64,000 nucleotides of DNA. Source: Paenibacillus sp. FSL K6-1330 (GTDB taxonomy: Bacteria; Bacillota; Bacilli; Paenibacillales; Paenibacillaceae). The first letter of the stretch is position 1. Each line of letters starts with the position of its first letter. Both the position numbers and the translations under genes were made by a program. The stretch is from NCBI RefSeq assembly GCF_037976825.1, contig NZ_CP150269.1, positions 3,733,501 through 3,797,500 on the forward strand, read 5' to 3'. The notes under the pieces were generated by a model. That model saw nothing but the letters and a program-made list of their open reading frames with translations, made no database searches and was not told where the DNA came from. Below, in pieces: positions 1 through 10,000 of this stretch.

Positions 1-58
1 CCGCCCCAAGGGTATTAATCTCAGCTTCTGCCGAGCTGCTGCGCAAAATTTTATTCAT
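1..58 (-). CDS. N-terminus of an unidentified protein, cut by the window edge
   Basis: An ATG at 58 opens leftward after a well placed ribosome binding site (AAAGGGGAG, about 6 bases upstream) and stays open for 19 codons to the edge (begins MNKILRSSSAEAEINT). Too little is visible to name a family. It points away from the lipoprotein gene to its right, behind a repeat at 131-198. Confidence 0.4.
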   Translation of the reverse strand, partial: MNKILRSSSAEAEINTLGA

Positions 59-130
59 TGTTGTACTCCCCTTTCATACTTATAGTCCAGATACCCATAT
101 TATATCAAAATTCTTGAGGGAGTTGAGAAA

Positions 131-198
131 ACGACAGCCAATTCATCAGCTGCCGTTTCTTCGTGCTTATTGAGCTATCGTTCTCCGTTAGTTGAATC
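131..198 (+). repeat. Short interspersed repeat, family 2 (copy a)
   Basis: Contains a hairpin with arms like ACAGCC/GGCTGC followed by AGCTATCGTTCTCCGTTAGTTGAAT. The same order of parts (GGCAGCCG hairpin, then AGCTATC, then CCCGTTAG) recurs near 37.3, 38.8 and 48.5 kb. It can act as a terminator for the gene ending at 202. Confidence 0.55.
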
Positions 199-201
199 CA
201 T

Positions 202-705
202 CTAAACAACTTTTAGGACGAAATAATAAAAAGCATTACCGTGAGACAGGTTCTCTACATGTTCATCCATCCACCATACCCCGTATGAATAGAAATATGT
301 CCCTTTTTGTGTAGGTGCATGAAAGCTATTTTCTTTCACTTCAACTTCTTCAGATATGTCTTCATAGATTTGGTTGACATGGTGTTTGTTCGGTTGCGGC
401 TCATAGTTCATCACAAATGTAATAACTTCACCAGGCTGTACAGTAACTGGATTTTCACCTTTTAAAAGCTCAACTGGACCAATTGTGTCCACACATCGGC
501 TTTGGTTTTTTGAGTCCCAACAATATGTGCCGAGTTTTGTCTCATACATTTGTTCACCAATCTGAATTTCAGCCTTAGGCGGTTGCTCTTCCTCAAGCAC
601 CTTGTCCATTGGCACTAAATCATCACCATTTGGTTGAGCGCTAGAACAACCAACTAAGCCCATGAGAACGAGAGTCATTACAAAGGGCAGTAGAAATTTC
701 TTCAA
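202..705 (-). CDS. Putative secreted lipoprotein, function unknown
   Basis: The protein has a lipoprotein signal peptide: Lys-Lys, a hydrophobic stretch, then the lipobox LVGC followed by Ser-Ser, so it should be lipid-anchored on the outer face of the membrane. The mature part (about 145 residues) is acidic at first and then has a compact region with several Trp and Tyr and two Cys that could form a disulphide (CWDSKNQSRC). No enzyme motif is visible. I chose the TTG at 705 because GGGGG lies 8 bases upstream; the GTG at 714 would overlap that ribosome binding site. Hypothetical proteins of this kind are common in Bacillales; no function can be assigned. Confidence 0.75.
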   Translation of the reverse strand: MKKFLLPFVMTLVLMGLVGCSSAQPNGDDLVPMDKVLEEEQPPKAEIQIGEQMYETKLGTYCWDSKNQSRCVDTIGPVELLKGENPVTVQPGEVITFVMNYEPQPNKHHVNQIYEDISEEVEVKENSFHAPTQKGTYFYSYGVWWMDEHVENLSHGNAFYYFVLKVV

Positions 706-843
706 ATTTAACACCCCCAGTTTAAATAACGACGTTTACTGTTCAAACGAAAGAACAAGTAGTTATGTTGCGATGAGGAAGTAGTAGGCAACCTTTATGG
801 CGCACCTTTTTCTAAAATCCCGTCTCGTCGTCATTAAACTAAA

Positions 844-893
844 CTGCCCGTTAGTTGAACAAAGGCAGCCGATAACAATGACCGGCTGCCTTA
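844..893 (+). repeat. Family 2 repeat (copy b) with GGCAGCCG hairpin
   Basis: CTGCCCGTTAGTTGAACAAA is followed by an inverted repeat AAGGCAGCCG / CGGCTGCCTT (862-871 and 883-892) and an A/T-rich tail. The stem can work as a bidirectional terminator. A near copy lies at 38760. Confidence 0.6.
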
Positions 894-910
894 ATAATTC
901 AATGGGCCAA

Positions 911-1189
911 CTAAAGATAATACCCCTCGTCTCCATGGACTTTTAGATAGTCTCCCATTGCCTTCAGATCAAAACGTATCTGTAGCGGTCCTTCATCATT
1001 CCATGCACCGATATGAATGTGCGGGTGTCTTGCGTATCCGTTGTTTCCAACTCTTGCAATAACATCGCCAGCCTTTACCTTATCACCTTCGCAAACAATT
1101 ATATCCATTACGTGCGCGTAGTAAACTCGAACCCCATCTGGACGCAGAAATGTAATCGAACTCGCTCTAGTATCCTCCCTTCCCTCCAT
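911..1189 (-). pseudogene. C-terminal remnant of an M23 (LytM-type) metallopeptidase
   Basis: The frame encodes the second half of an M23 domain: YYAH with the conserved His, then GDKVKAGDVIARVGNNG, then the H-x-H metal motif in HPHIHIG. The first half of the domain, including the H-x3-D zinc ligands, is missing, so it cannot be an active wall peptidase. The 5' end runs out of a recombinase relic in an overlapping frame, so the fragment seems to have been joined there by deletion. The start codon is therefore arbitrary. Confidence 0.65.
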
Positions 1190-1499
1190 GCTCCATCATG
1201 TGTCGCTTAAAGTCAGCAATATCTTTCTGCGTGGCTTGACCGGCATCCTGCAGATCCGGATCAGTCCGAAGCATCCACTTCCTAAACGTGCTCCAAGTTG
1301 CCTTGTAATTGTTAATCGTGGAAGTGGTTCTTTTCACTCCCAACGTTTTTGATTTAATATCAATTCGGCCTTCTGATATCTTGCCCGAGATTGTACCCAA
1401 CGCGGGTTCTGTTCTAAAACTCGTATTAGACCGTATAGAAACTAATTCTACACGGCCCTTCAAAAATCCTATTTTATTGGATAGATTGTCAACAGTCAC
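1167..1499 (-). pseudogene. N-terminal remnant of a tyrosine recombinase (SAM-like core-binding domain)
   Basis: Residues about 58-105 read STINNYKATWSTFRKWM ... TQKDIADFKRHMMEHG, the pattern of the phage-integrase N-terminal SAM-like domain (T-x2-N-Y, F-x2-W, then the I-x-x-F helix). The catalytic domain with Arg-His-Arg-Tyr is absent. The frame stops inside the start of the M23 remnant. The first 55 or so residues do not resemble a recombinase. This is the only trace of an integrase in the window. Confidence 0.45.
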
Positions 1500-1534
1500 G
1501 TTTCCGCGGACTTATTACGAACCGGGATATAAGA

Positions 1535-2617
1535 TCAATGATTGATATAATGGGCATATAATTGCTCGAAGGTTGTAAAATGTTCGACTTCTCTACCGAC
1601 CTTACCATATTCGTCTACATATTCATCCATCATTTCAAGGAACTTCTCTTTCATTACTGGTAAATCACTTGCATCAAAGTACTGCATGAGATCAAATTTC
1701 TTGGTTCCTTTTTCCGCAGCCATTTCATCAAGATATCCTTGTACTCCAAAGGCTGAAAGAAAGGCATAGGAGGCATCGTTCGTTTTAACACTGTTCAAGA
1801 TTTTATTGCGGTAGTTGCACCACAATTCTTCGTAAGTTCCCCTCAGATTATCAAAAGTCGGAGCGAGTTTAACAATGAAGTTATCACACATCTTGCTATG
1901 TAACCTCGTAACGCTGTTCAACATATTAAAAGAAGCAATTCGGATCTCTTCAATGGTATGAGCTTCGATGACTGACATGTATAAGGATTCGAGATCATCT
2001 GGAACATAGCGATACGAGCGTATTTCTTCTAAATATCGCTTGATTCCTCGTTTGATGCACGTGTTGTTCATGTTGACCAAGGCATTGACCAGATTGTACA
2101 GAACGCCGGCAGATGCATGTCTCACTGAACCGATATTATCACCCAGCATCGTATCGCTGTATGCTTGCTTAGCCAGATCGATCCATTTTTTTGCTCGATT
2201 AAGACACGCTTCTCCTATCGGCTCCGCAAGCGCATCAAGAGCTTTTTGCTTAAAGTCGTTCAATTTCTCCAAATCCTCAGGCTTTGCATAATAGAGAATT
2301 TTAAGCTCGGTTAGGCTTGATACGTTGGGACTCTCTAAGATGGATTGTGCGTGTATTCTTGTATCCCATGGTGTGCAATAGATGTCATAGCCAACGTCAT
2401 CTAAGATGAAGCAATCGGATATTCCCCATCCCCTTTCTGTATTATTTATGATAATTAAATCAAGATCGCTCTTCTCGTGAAAGTCCCCGGTGCTAAACGA
2501 ACCAGTAAGCCCAATAATTGCGATATCGTCTCGAAAATCTCTTCTTGCGCGTTCGATCACCATGTTGATCAGCAGTTCATTTTTGTCCAGCAGCTTCTTC
2601 TTTATGATTTCGTTCAT
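1535..2617 (-). CDS. Nucleotidyltransferase-fold protein
   Basis: Near residue 37 the protein has the Pol-beta-type nucleotidyltransferase signature G-S-x(9)-D-x-D (GLTGSFSTGDFHEKSDLDLI), which binds Mg-nucleotide; a third acidic residue may be the Asp in the VGYDIY strand near residue 77. The remaining 250 residues are mostly helical. The architecture resembles aminoglycoside nucleotidyltransferases and other small-molecule nucleotidyltransferases, but the substrate cannot be read from the sequence. ATG 2617 has GGGGTG about 7 bases upstream. It is a single gene read leftward, with no partner. Confidence 0.75.
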   Translation of the reverse strand: MNEIIKKKLLDKNELLINMVIERARRDFRDDIAIIGLTGSFSTGDFHEKSDLDLIIINNTERGWGISDCFILDDVGYDIYCTPWDTRIHAQSILESPNVSSLTELKILYYAKPEDLEKLNDFKQKALDALAEPIGEACLNRAKKWIDLAKQAYSDTMLGDNIGSVRHASAGVLYNLVNALVNMNNTCIKRGIKRYLEEIRSYRYVPDDLESLYMSVIEAHTIEEIRIASFNMLNSVTRLHSKMCDNFIVKLAPTFDNLRGTYEELWCNYRNKILNSVKTNDASYAFLSAFGVQGYLDEMAAEKGTKKFDLMQYFDASDLPVMKEKFLEMMDEYVDEYGKVGREVEHFTTFEQLYAHYINH

Positions 2618-2732
2618 TCATTACACCCCTTTATATGAGCCGGCCGTCCTTCATTACAACAACCTTTAACTAGAGTCTATCGATTTAGAGGTGCGGTTGC
2701 TATGTATAAGTTGAATTAATTCATCTTTGCAC

Positions 2733-2773
2733 AAAATCCGCTAAGCCGTCGATCTGACGATTTAGCGGATTTC
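2733..2773 (-). terminator. Rho-independent terminator of the SLH operon
   Basis: AAATCCGCTAA (2734-2744) pairs with TTAGCGGATTT (2762-2772), about 50 bases beyond the stop of the DUF4855 gene, with T/A-rich flanks on both sides. It could also stop transcripts in the other direction. Confidence 0.7.
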
Positions 2774-2820
2774 ATTAGTTCTTTTTATAAATAATTTTAA
2801 ATCAATTGTTCCCGCGTCTA

Positions 2821-5800
2821 CTACTGCAGCTGCCCCTCGATTAATTGAAGAACGCGATACAAGAACGTCGCCGCTTCAGCCCTGCTGGTCGTACTCTTCG
2901 GCTTCATATAGCCGTTAGAGCCCGTAACCAGCCCATACTCGAACATCGTTGCCACGCTGTCCGCAGCATATGGCGCAATCTGGCTCGCATCACGGAAGCC
3001 CTCAAGTGTTGAACCGGATGCGGACGGCTTTATTGCCCCCGTCGTATGCAGCGCTCGGGTCAGCATAACCATAGCATCCTGGCGGCTGATTGAATCACGA
3101 GGAGCGAAGTTAACTTCGTTCACTCCCGAAGCGATTCCCAATTGCTTGGCGATGGACACCGCATCGTAGTAATAATCATTCGGCTTCACATCGGCGAACG
3201 TCGAGGCGATTTCGGCACGCAGGTCAAGCATGTTCGCCAGCATCAAGATAAAATCAGCTCGCGTTACCTGATTTGCGGGGCTGAAAGTGCCCTTTTCGAT
3301 CGAGGTGCCTTTGACGATGCCTCTTTCGGCCAGCTTATCGATCGCCTCGCGCGCCCATTCATGCTTGCCAAGGTCGGTAAATGCAGCCGGATTCTTCCCG
3401 CCGATAGCATAGACGCCGACATGGTCGATGGAGAATCGCAGCATATCCTTGTCTTTGTCATAAGACGCGCCATTAATTGCCGCCGCGCTATCGCCCATCA
3501 GCTCGAAAGCTTGCAGATCAACAGCTTGCTCTCCCGCTTGAAGCGAATACGGAATGGCAATCGAAATCGGTGCCTTCGCATTTTTCCAAGACAGAGACTC
3601 ACCGTCCAGTTGCAATGCAACTTCTACGATTGGCCTGTTGCCGATCCGCCCGGCCGCTTCGTTACTGCGATACTCGCCCGCATAATCGCTTACGATTACG
3701 AGCAGCTTTCCAGCATTCTCCTTGACTCCTGCCAGCATGTCACCAGTCAAAACAAGCTGAGCGTACGGCGTGGAGATATGCAGAATCAGATTAGACTGGT
3801 TCGTCAGATTAGCCGCCGGAAGCTCCAAAGCATAGCTCCCAGCCGCGTTCGACGACTTCAATTCAACATGAACATGTTTATTACCTTTGCTGTCGGCCAC
3901 TGCCCTCTGAATGGCGGCATTCAGATCCCACGCCCCGACCGCAGCGGCAGCCTGCTGGCCGTTCATCGTCGGGACAAGCACGGCTTTGACTGAACCGTCC
4001 GATTGCAACGTATACGGATCTTGCGCCTGACCGCCTCCACCGTTGCTTCTACCGCTGCCTCCACCGCTGCCTCCACCGCTACCTCCACCGTTGCCTCCAC
4101 CAGTGGAAGGCGGATTGCGATATTCGAAGGCGACCTGCTCGGAAGTCGTCATGTCATCTGTTTCCAGCTCGACCGTATACTTCCCTTGCTCTTCTCCGGT
4201 CAACGTAAAGGTGATGCGGAAGCTTCCGTCATCCTCAGTGCCCGTCTGACCGGTATATTGAATGTTGCCTTTTGGGTCAAGCACTTTCACATACAAACGT
4301 TCTTTCTTGCCGTTCATGACCAGACCGTCAATCGTGACTTTCTTCGTGGAAGCGTCCACAGCGGCTTGTATGCCGTCCAACGTCTTTAGCTCTTGCTTCG
4401 GGGCAAGATCGTATACGCCGAATTCATAGAAGGAATAACCGTAAAACGTTGCCCGATTCAATCCCTCAAACTTGATGTATCTTGCCGTCGTTGCCGGGAA
4501 TACCAGGGTGTTCTTGCCGTCGGCAGCTTTAACCACGCCATTGTTGCCGACTTTCAAGGGCTCCCACGTCTGCTTATCATCCGAGACGCTCAGACGGTAT
4601 TGGTCCGCGCGCGCATATTCCCAATCGATGCGGATCGTATCGAAGGTTTGCTGGCTGTCCAGATCAACCTGGAACCAAGCCGTATCGCGCACTTCGCTCG
4701 CCCAACGCGTGGCCGGTGCGCCGTCCAACGCCTTCGCAGGCTCCAGACCTGCGGCCTCCGTCGAGGATGCCTCTGCTTCTTTATCTTGTGCGATGCTGCC
4801 AGCCTCATAATACACACCTTCCTTCAGCGCCGTATAAGCGCCTTCCGTTACAAACTCAAGGCCTTTAGCTTCTTCCAGCTTCGCATTGAATGCCACCAAA
4901 TAGTCCCTGGCTTGCTCAGGGTCGCTCTCTTGCGTACGCTCCATCATGATCAAGGCGTTGCGCATAGCGCGTACCGTATCGGCATTGCTAAGCTGCTTGT
5001 TGTCCGCGTACTTATCAACAAGAGCCAATAGGCCTTCAGCGCCCAAACGAGCTTCTATTACGAATTTAACCGTCTTGGATTTGGCAGCCGCCACCGTCAG
5101 CTCCAGCACATGCTTACCCGGCTTACCCGTCAGATCTACAACAGTTCCTTCCGTATAAGGCTTGCCGTCATACTTGGCCGTAACTTTAACAATCCCGCTC
5201 CCGTCATCTCCCGGAATGGTCCAGGTGAAGGCGGCTTGTGTCGTATCAGGCACGATCGTATGCTCCGAGATCGGCTGCCCGTTCATGAGCGCTACAACAT
5301 CAGGCGGAGCAGCGTCTTGCTCCTGATAAGTGCCTTTAGAGAATTGGTATAGCCAATCGTAAAGCACGCGGGTAGCTGGGTCTGTGCTTTTCGCCGCTTT
5401 GTATACAGCGTTGTTGCCTTGATAGTAAGCTTTATATCCATGCTGCATCAGACCGGTATCCACGCCGCTGTTCAAGTACTCGATGAACCGCTCGCGGAAG
5501 ACGGCGTCGTTGATCATCCGGTCGTCGAATTCCAGCTCCAGCGACATGCCGTACCGCTTCGCCATATCCGCTGTATCCTCCAGACGCGAAGGGTCCAGTT
5601 TCTCGAAGAAATAGTTCGGCTGCAGAGATACGGCATCAATGCCGACATCCTTCCACATGAATGCCTTATAGGCCATAAAATGAGGAATCCAGAACAGCTT
5701 CAGGCCTGCGTTACGAACGATGTCGCTCGCTTTCTTGACCATCTCCGGCCCGGTCGCATGCGTGCTGATTTGTTCCTCCAGCCAATACATGCCGACGAGC

Positions 5801-6990
5801 TCCAGGTTCGAGTAGCCCGCAGCCGTCCATCTGGCTTGCACTTCATCGACCCACCACTGAATCGCTTTGGCCCTGTTATCCAGCGATGCGGCATCGCCGA
5901 CCGCACCTACATCGAAGTTCAGATCCTCGCCGTCAATGCTGCCGAAGTCGGACTGGTACTCGCCCGGTTCTGGAATCATCAGAACAACCTTCGTCTTATG
6001 GTCGGGCTCGCCAAGCTTCACGCCTGCCTCGACCGTCGCCTCGTTCAACGCGCTCATATCGCCGCCAGCGTTAAACGTTTTATCCAAATACCATTCCCAT
6101 TCCTGTTTTCTGGCTTTGCCGGCCGCTTCTGTCGCTCCGAAGCCTCTGCCGTTATCCGATGTCAAGCCCAGATACAGCACGCCGTCGAACAGCCAATCGA
6201 CAGGCTCTCCCTGCTCGTTCACATAACTGATATTAGGGATAGCCCGTTCCTTCGTCCAATTTCCTGTGCCGTCCGCGTAGTGTCCGTTATACAGCAAGCC
6301 CAGGTTTTGAATCCCGCCAGTAGCATCTCCAGGCTGCAGGAGGGCGTAAGGCTCAGGCTGTACCGGCTGCGCTCCGGCGATCAAGCCATCCGCACCGGTA
6401 ATCGTCACCTCGTCAATCATGCTCCATGCCCTCGGATGCATGGAGAACACTACTTTTACATACCGAGCGTATACGAGTCCTTCGGTATAATCGCCACGCT
6501 TGACAGCTCCCGTTTCAGGGCTGCCGTCCCATGCAAATGTCTCGATGTTGGTCTGGTCGCCCCATAACAACTGAGTTGCATTATGAGACAATACGCCCCA
6601 GCTCACCCCATCGTCCGACGCGTAGAACGAAACGGTGAGCGGCACAAGCGTTTCGTTGTTCGGCCAATCGTGCAGGAAACTCGCGCTCACCTCCTGAACC
6701 GTCTTTTGCTCGCCTAGATCAAACACAACCGAACGGGATTTCTTGTTGCGGTGGCCCACCCAGTTGCCGCTGTCACGCGAGGGGTCGGCGGCATTGCCGT
6801 CCGTCAGCTTCGTCCCGTCATCCGGGAAAGCGCCCTCCGGCTGTTCCGACCATGTGTACATTTTCCCTTGGGCCAGATTATAAAAGCCGGCACTTTCTCT
6901 GCCCACCTCCTCCGCATTCACAGACGATATTAACGATAACAGCATGACTGGGACAAGCAGCAAAGCAGTCAAACTTCGTCTAGTTTTCAC
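2821..6990 (-). CDS. SLH-anchored DUF4855 protein with two F5/8-type carbohydrate-binding domains
   Basis: Secreted wall protein of 1389 residues. In order: signal peptide (1 to about 26, ending VNA); a discoidin-like F5/8 type C domain (about 38-200); a DUF4855 region (about 220-560, with YNGHYADGTGNW and DGVLYLGLTSDNGRGF); an Ig-like linker; a second F5/8 type C domain (about 725-867); a beta domain; a Gly/Ser linker (about 963-990); a further beta region; and three SLH repeats (about 1198-1389) that bind the pyruvylated wall polymer. DUF4855 proteins look like glycan-active barrels, but no activity is established. GTG 6990 is the start; it lies 29 bases after the GH20 gene stop, so the two are one operon. 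High G+C compared with genes further right. Confidence 0.85.
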   Translation of the reverse strand: MKTRRSLTALLLVPVMLLSLISSVNAEEVGRESAGFYNLAQGKMYTWSEQPEGAFPDDGTKLTDGNAADPSRDSGNWVGHRNKKSRSVVFDLGEQKTVQEVSASFLHDWPNNETLVPLTVSFYASDDGVSWGVLSHNATQLLWGDQTNIETFAWDGSPETGAVKRGDYTEGLVYARYVKVVFSMHPRAWSMIDEVTITGADGLIAGAQPVQPEPYALLQPGDATGGIQNLGLLYNGHYADGTGNWTKERAIPNISYVNEQGEPVDWLFDGVLYLGLTSDNGRGFGATEAAGKARKQEWEWYLDKTFNAGGDMSALNEATVEAGVKLGEPDHKTKVVLMIPEPGEYQSDFGSIDGEDLNFDVGAVGDAASLDNRAKAIQWWVDEVQARWTAAGYSNLELVGMYWLEEQISTHATGPEMVKKASDIVRNAGLKLFWIPHFMAYKAFMWKDVGIDAVSLQPNYFFEKLDPSRLEDTADMAKRYGMSLELEFDDRMINDAVFRERFIEYLNSGVDTGLMQHGYKAYYQGNNAVYKAAKSTDPATRVLYDWLYQFSKGTYQEQDAAPPDVVALMNGQPISEHTIVPDTTQAAFTWTIPGDDGSGIVKVTAKYDGKPYTEGTVVDLTGKPGKHVLELTVAAAKSKTVKFVIEARLGAEGLLALVDKYADNKQLSNADTVRAMRNALIMMERTQESDPEQARDYLVAFNAKLEEAKGLEFVTEGAYTALKEGVYYEAGSIAQDKEAEASSTEAAGLEPAKALDGAPATRWASEVRDTAWFQVDLDSQQTFDTIRIDWEYARADQYRLSVSDDKQTWEPLKVGNNGVVKAADGKNTLVFPATTARYIKFEGLNRATFYGYSFYEFGVYDLAPKQELKTLDGIQAAVDASTKKVTIDGLVMNGKKERLYVKVLDPKGNIQYTGQTGTEDDGSFRITFTLTGEEQGKYTVELETDDMTTSEQVAFEYRNPPSTGGGNGGGSGGGSGGGSGRSNGGGGQAQDPYTLQSDGSVKAVLVPTMNGQQAAAAVGAWDLNAAIQRAVADSKGNKHVHVELKSSNAAGSYALELPAANLTNQSNLILHISTPYAQLVLTGDMLAGVKENAGKLLVIVSDYAGEYRSNEAAGRIGNRPIVEVALQLDGESLSWKNAKAPISIAIPYSLQAGEQAVDLQAFELMGDSAAAINGASYDKDKDMLRFSIDHVGVYAIGGKNPAAFTDLGKHEWAREAIDKLAERGIVKGTSIEKGTFSPANQVTRADFILMLANMLDLRAEIASTFADVKPNDYYYDAVSIAKQLGIASGVNEVNFAPRDSISRQDAMVMLTRALHTTGAIKPSASGSTLEGFRDASQIAPYAADSVATMFEYGLVTGSNGYMKPKSTTSRAEAATFLYRVLQLIEGQLQ

Positions 6991-7019
6991 CTAATCTCAC
7001 GCTCTCTTTCTATGCATAA

Positions 7020-10000
7020 TTAGTTCTGCTCCTGTTCCTTCAACTCCGCAAGCGCATCAAGCATATTCAGAATAACGGTCACTGCTTCAGCTCTCGTCGC
7101 TGAGGCGGCCGGCGCGAACCGGTTGTCCCCGCGACCGTTCATCACTCCCGCCTCCTGGGCTGCTGCCACATACGGCTTCGCCCAAGCCGGGATTTGATCC
7201 GCGTCCGTGTAAGAGAGCTCATGCCCTTCCGCAGTCTTCAGACCCAAGCCGCGAACAATCATTGCTGCCAGTTCTGCTCGACTAATCGAAACCTTCGGTC
7301 GGAATGTCCCATCCGCATAGCCGCTGATCAGGCCGGATGCCAAGGCTTGTGCAATATAAGGCTTCGCCCAGGTTTGAATCGAACCTGCGTCCGCGAAGTC
7401 CAGCGAACTGTTCGCACCTTGCAGCTTCAACGCTTTGACCAGCATGACGACGAATTCGTCTCTGCTGACCGTCTTATTCGGCTTGAACGTCTTGTCGGTG
7501 TAGCCCGCTACGAATCCAAGCTCAACCGCCCGTTTGATGGACGCTTCTGCCCAATGGCTCGCAATATCGTTCAGCCGAACCGTTGTCGATCCGCCGGACT
7601 CCCCGCCGTTGCCGCTGCCGTTCTCATTGCCATTGCCTGGATCTTCACCTCCCGGATTCGAACCGCCGTTACGGCCTTCTTCCGGATCAGGAGTTACTGG
7701 AGTCGGAACCCATCCTCCGCCGCCGGAGCCAGGCAGCGCTTTGATTTTGATCTTGAACGTTTTCTCCGCGGATGCAGCTCCCTTGCTGATCGTCGCGGTC
7801 AGTACGACCTCCATGTCGCCTGACCCGCTTGACGGACGTTTCAACAACTGTCCATTCGCATTCAGGTAGTCGGGTTTTGAGCTGCTCCAGACGATGCGCG
7901 TACCGAGCTGCCCTTTCTGCGGGAGGTAAAGGTTGGATGCGATACTTCCGTTTACATTAAGCTCGATCAGACCCATTACGTCTTCGATCGTTAGACGATC
8001 ACGCGCAACGCTCAGCCCTGCATACGCCTGTTCGGCCTCAGGACGAGACAGCTGGGCGGTTTGAATAGCCGCAGTCGCTTGCCCAATCGCTTGCTGAAGC
8101 TGTGCCCAGCCCTCAGGAGAGTAATTGTCCTCCACAAGCTTGTCGGCCTCGATAGCCGTCAACAGGTCGATAATCGGCCGTAGATTGCCGAGTTTATATT
8201 CCTCGCCGTACACTTCAAATTCCTCAAAGGAATAGCCGAACATAGTAGCTCTGGACACGCCTTCGAACTTCACGTATCTGGCTGGCGTGCTCTGGAAGGT
8301 AGTCACGACTCGTCCCGGCTTTCCGTTAATCTCCCCGTTGTTGTCTTTCACAACGTTCATCCAGTTCTCCTTGTCCTCGGACACGAGAATGCGGTACTTC
8401 GAACCATAAGCTGTTTGCCACAAAATAGATACAGCATCAATGTTCTTCACTTCACCTAGATCCACCATGAACCAGGTATCGTCCACCCAATCACTGGACC
8501 ATCTGGTATCCCCTCTGCCGTCCACCGCTTTATCCGCCGTGTAGGACGAGGATTCCGGTTGCGAGGATTCAGCTTGCTTATGCAAAGCCAGATTTCCATG
8601 CAGGTCCAAGTAGGTGTTCCTTACGATGAGTTCGTCAATCAAGCCTTTAAAAGCATTCGTTTCGCTGCCGATTTTGGCTACCGGCAAAACGAATGTTTCC
8701 AGCTTGGAGCCGTCTTTGAGAGTAGCCGTATATTCACTGCCGTTAATGAAGATGGAGGTCCCCGTGTCGTCGCCGATCATAATGACATGGGTCCAGCGAT
8801 CGGTCGGCAGCTTATAATTGAATTCGCTGACGTAATTTTCTTTTGTGATGGCGATTTTGCCGCTGCCCCCAATGTTGTATTTCAGCTGTCCGTCCGGAGA
8901 TTCCAGCAGCACAACTCCTTGCGGGTTGTCAGCGTCCGGTTTGATCCACATGGACATCGTCCAGCCGAAACCAAGCGTGCGAAGCGGCGTTTCCACGTAG
9001 CTGGCCCCGCCGTTTAGCCTCACGGCTTGACCGAAGACTCCATTCTCTGTGCCTGCGTTCACCGCGTTGCCGTCAAAGCCGTTCCCCGAACGGTCCGCGA
9101 AGCCTTCGTCGAAGGTATAATCCAGCACGAGATGCCGCTCATTGTCGATTTGAAGCTTGTGTGACTGATGAACACCCGGCGGGTCCACGAACCTTGCGGC
9201 ATCCGCCTGGAAGCTTGCGAAGTTCCGATCGATGCGGTTGCCTCTCCACAGCTTTTCCGCCAGCACTTGCATGGAAGGCAAGATCCGCTGATGCGAGTCC
9301 GCCATGGATACGCCTTTCTCTACGGACACATCGTTCCAGAGCGCGAACATGCCGCCTTTGACCTGCGGATGCGCATAAGGAAGCTTCGTCTCCAGCCAAT
9401 CGTTAGGCTCCCACTCGTTGTAAATAAAATCGTAATTCAAATAGCTGCGGTACAGCTGCGGAACGATGTAGAGCAAATTCGTATTGGTATTGATAATATC
9501 ATAGCCGAGCTCCACGGCCTGCTGAGCGCTTCCGTACGGCTCATACCAGATGTCCATCGTCGCATTGTTGATGACCGGCGTCGTGCCGTCGTATGCGGAC
9601 AGACTGCCCCATAGACGGGCGCGTTTGCCTTTGCTGTTAATGTGGTTAAGGAGCATATCCACGTACCTGCGGTACGCCTCCTTGTCGTCGCCGAAATATT
9701 CATCAGTGCCGATGTGCACATCCGGGCCGACGAAGGTCGGATTGCTGCCGTCGAGATACTCGTCAAAGAGTGCTTTAATGAAGTCGAGCGTCTCTGGACG
9801 ATTGATATCCAGCTGATTGTTGCTGCCCAATTGAGAATCGTAGGCGATGAACGCGCCGGAGTGGCCCGGCGTATCAATTTCCGGCACGACGTTTACGCCG
9901 TATTCCATCCCAAGCAGCTGCAGGTCTCTGAATTGCTGCTTCGTATAATAGCCGTCCTTGCTCGTCACTCCCGGAAATTTCTCGCTCTCCAGACGGAAGT

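Noticed and set aside
3142..6567. Long + strand frames opposite the DUF4855 gene
   Set aside because: They are antisense shadows in G+C-rich coding DNA, with no ribosome binding sites or family motifs.
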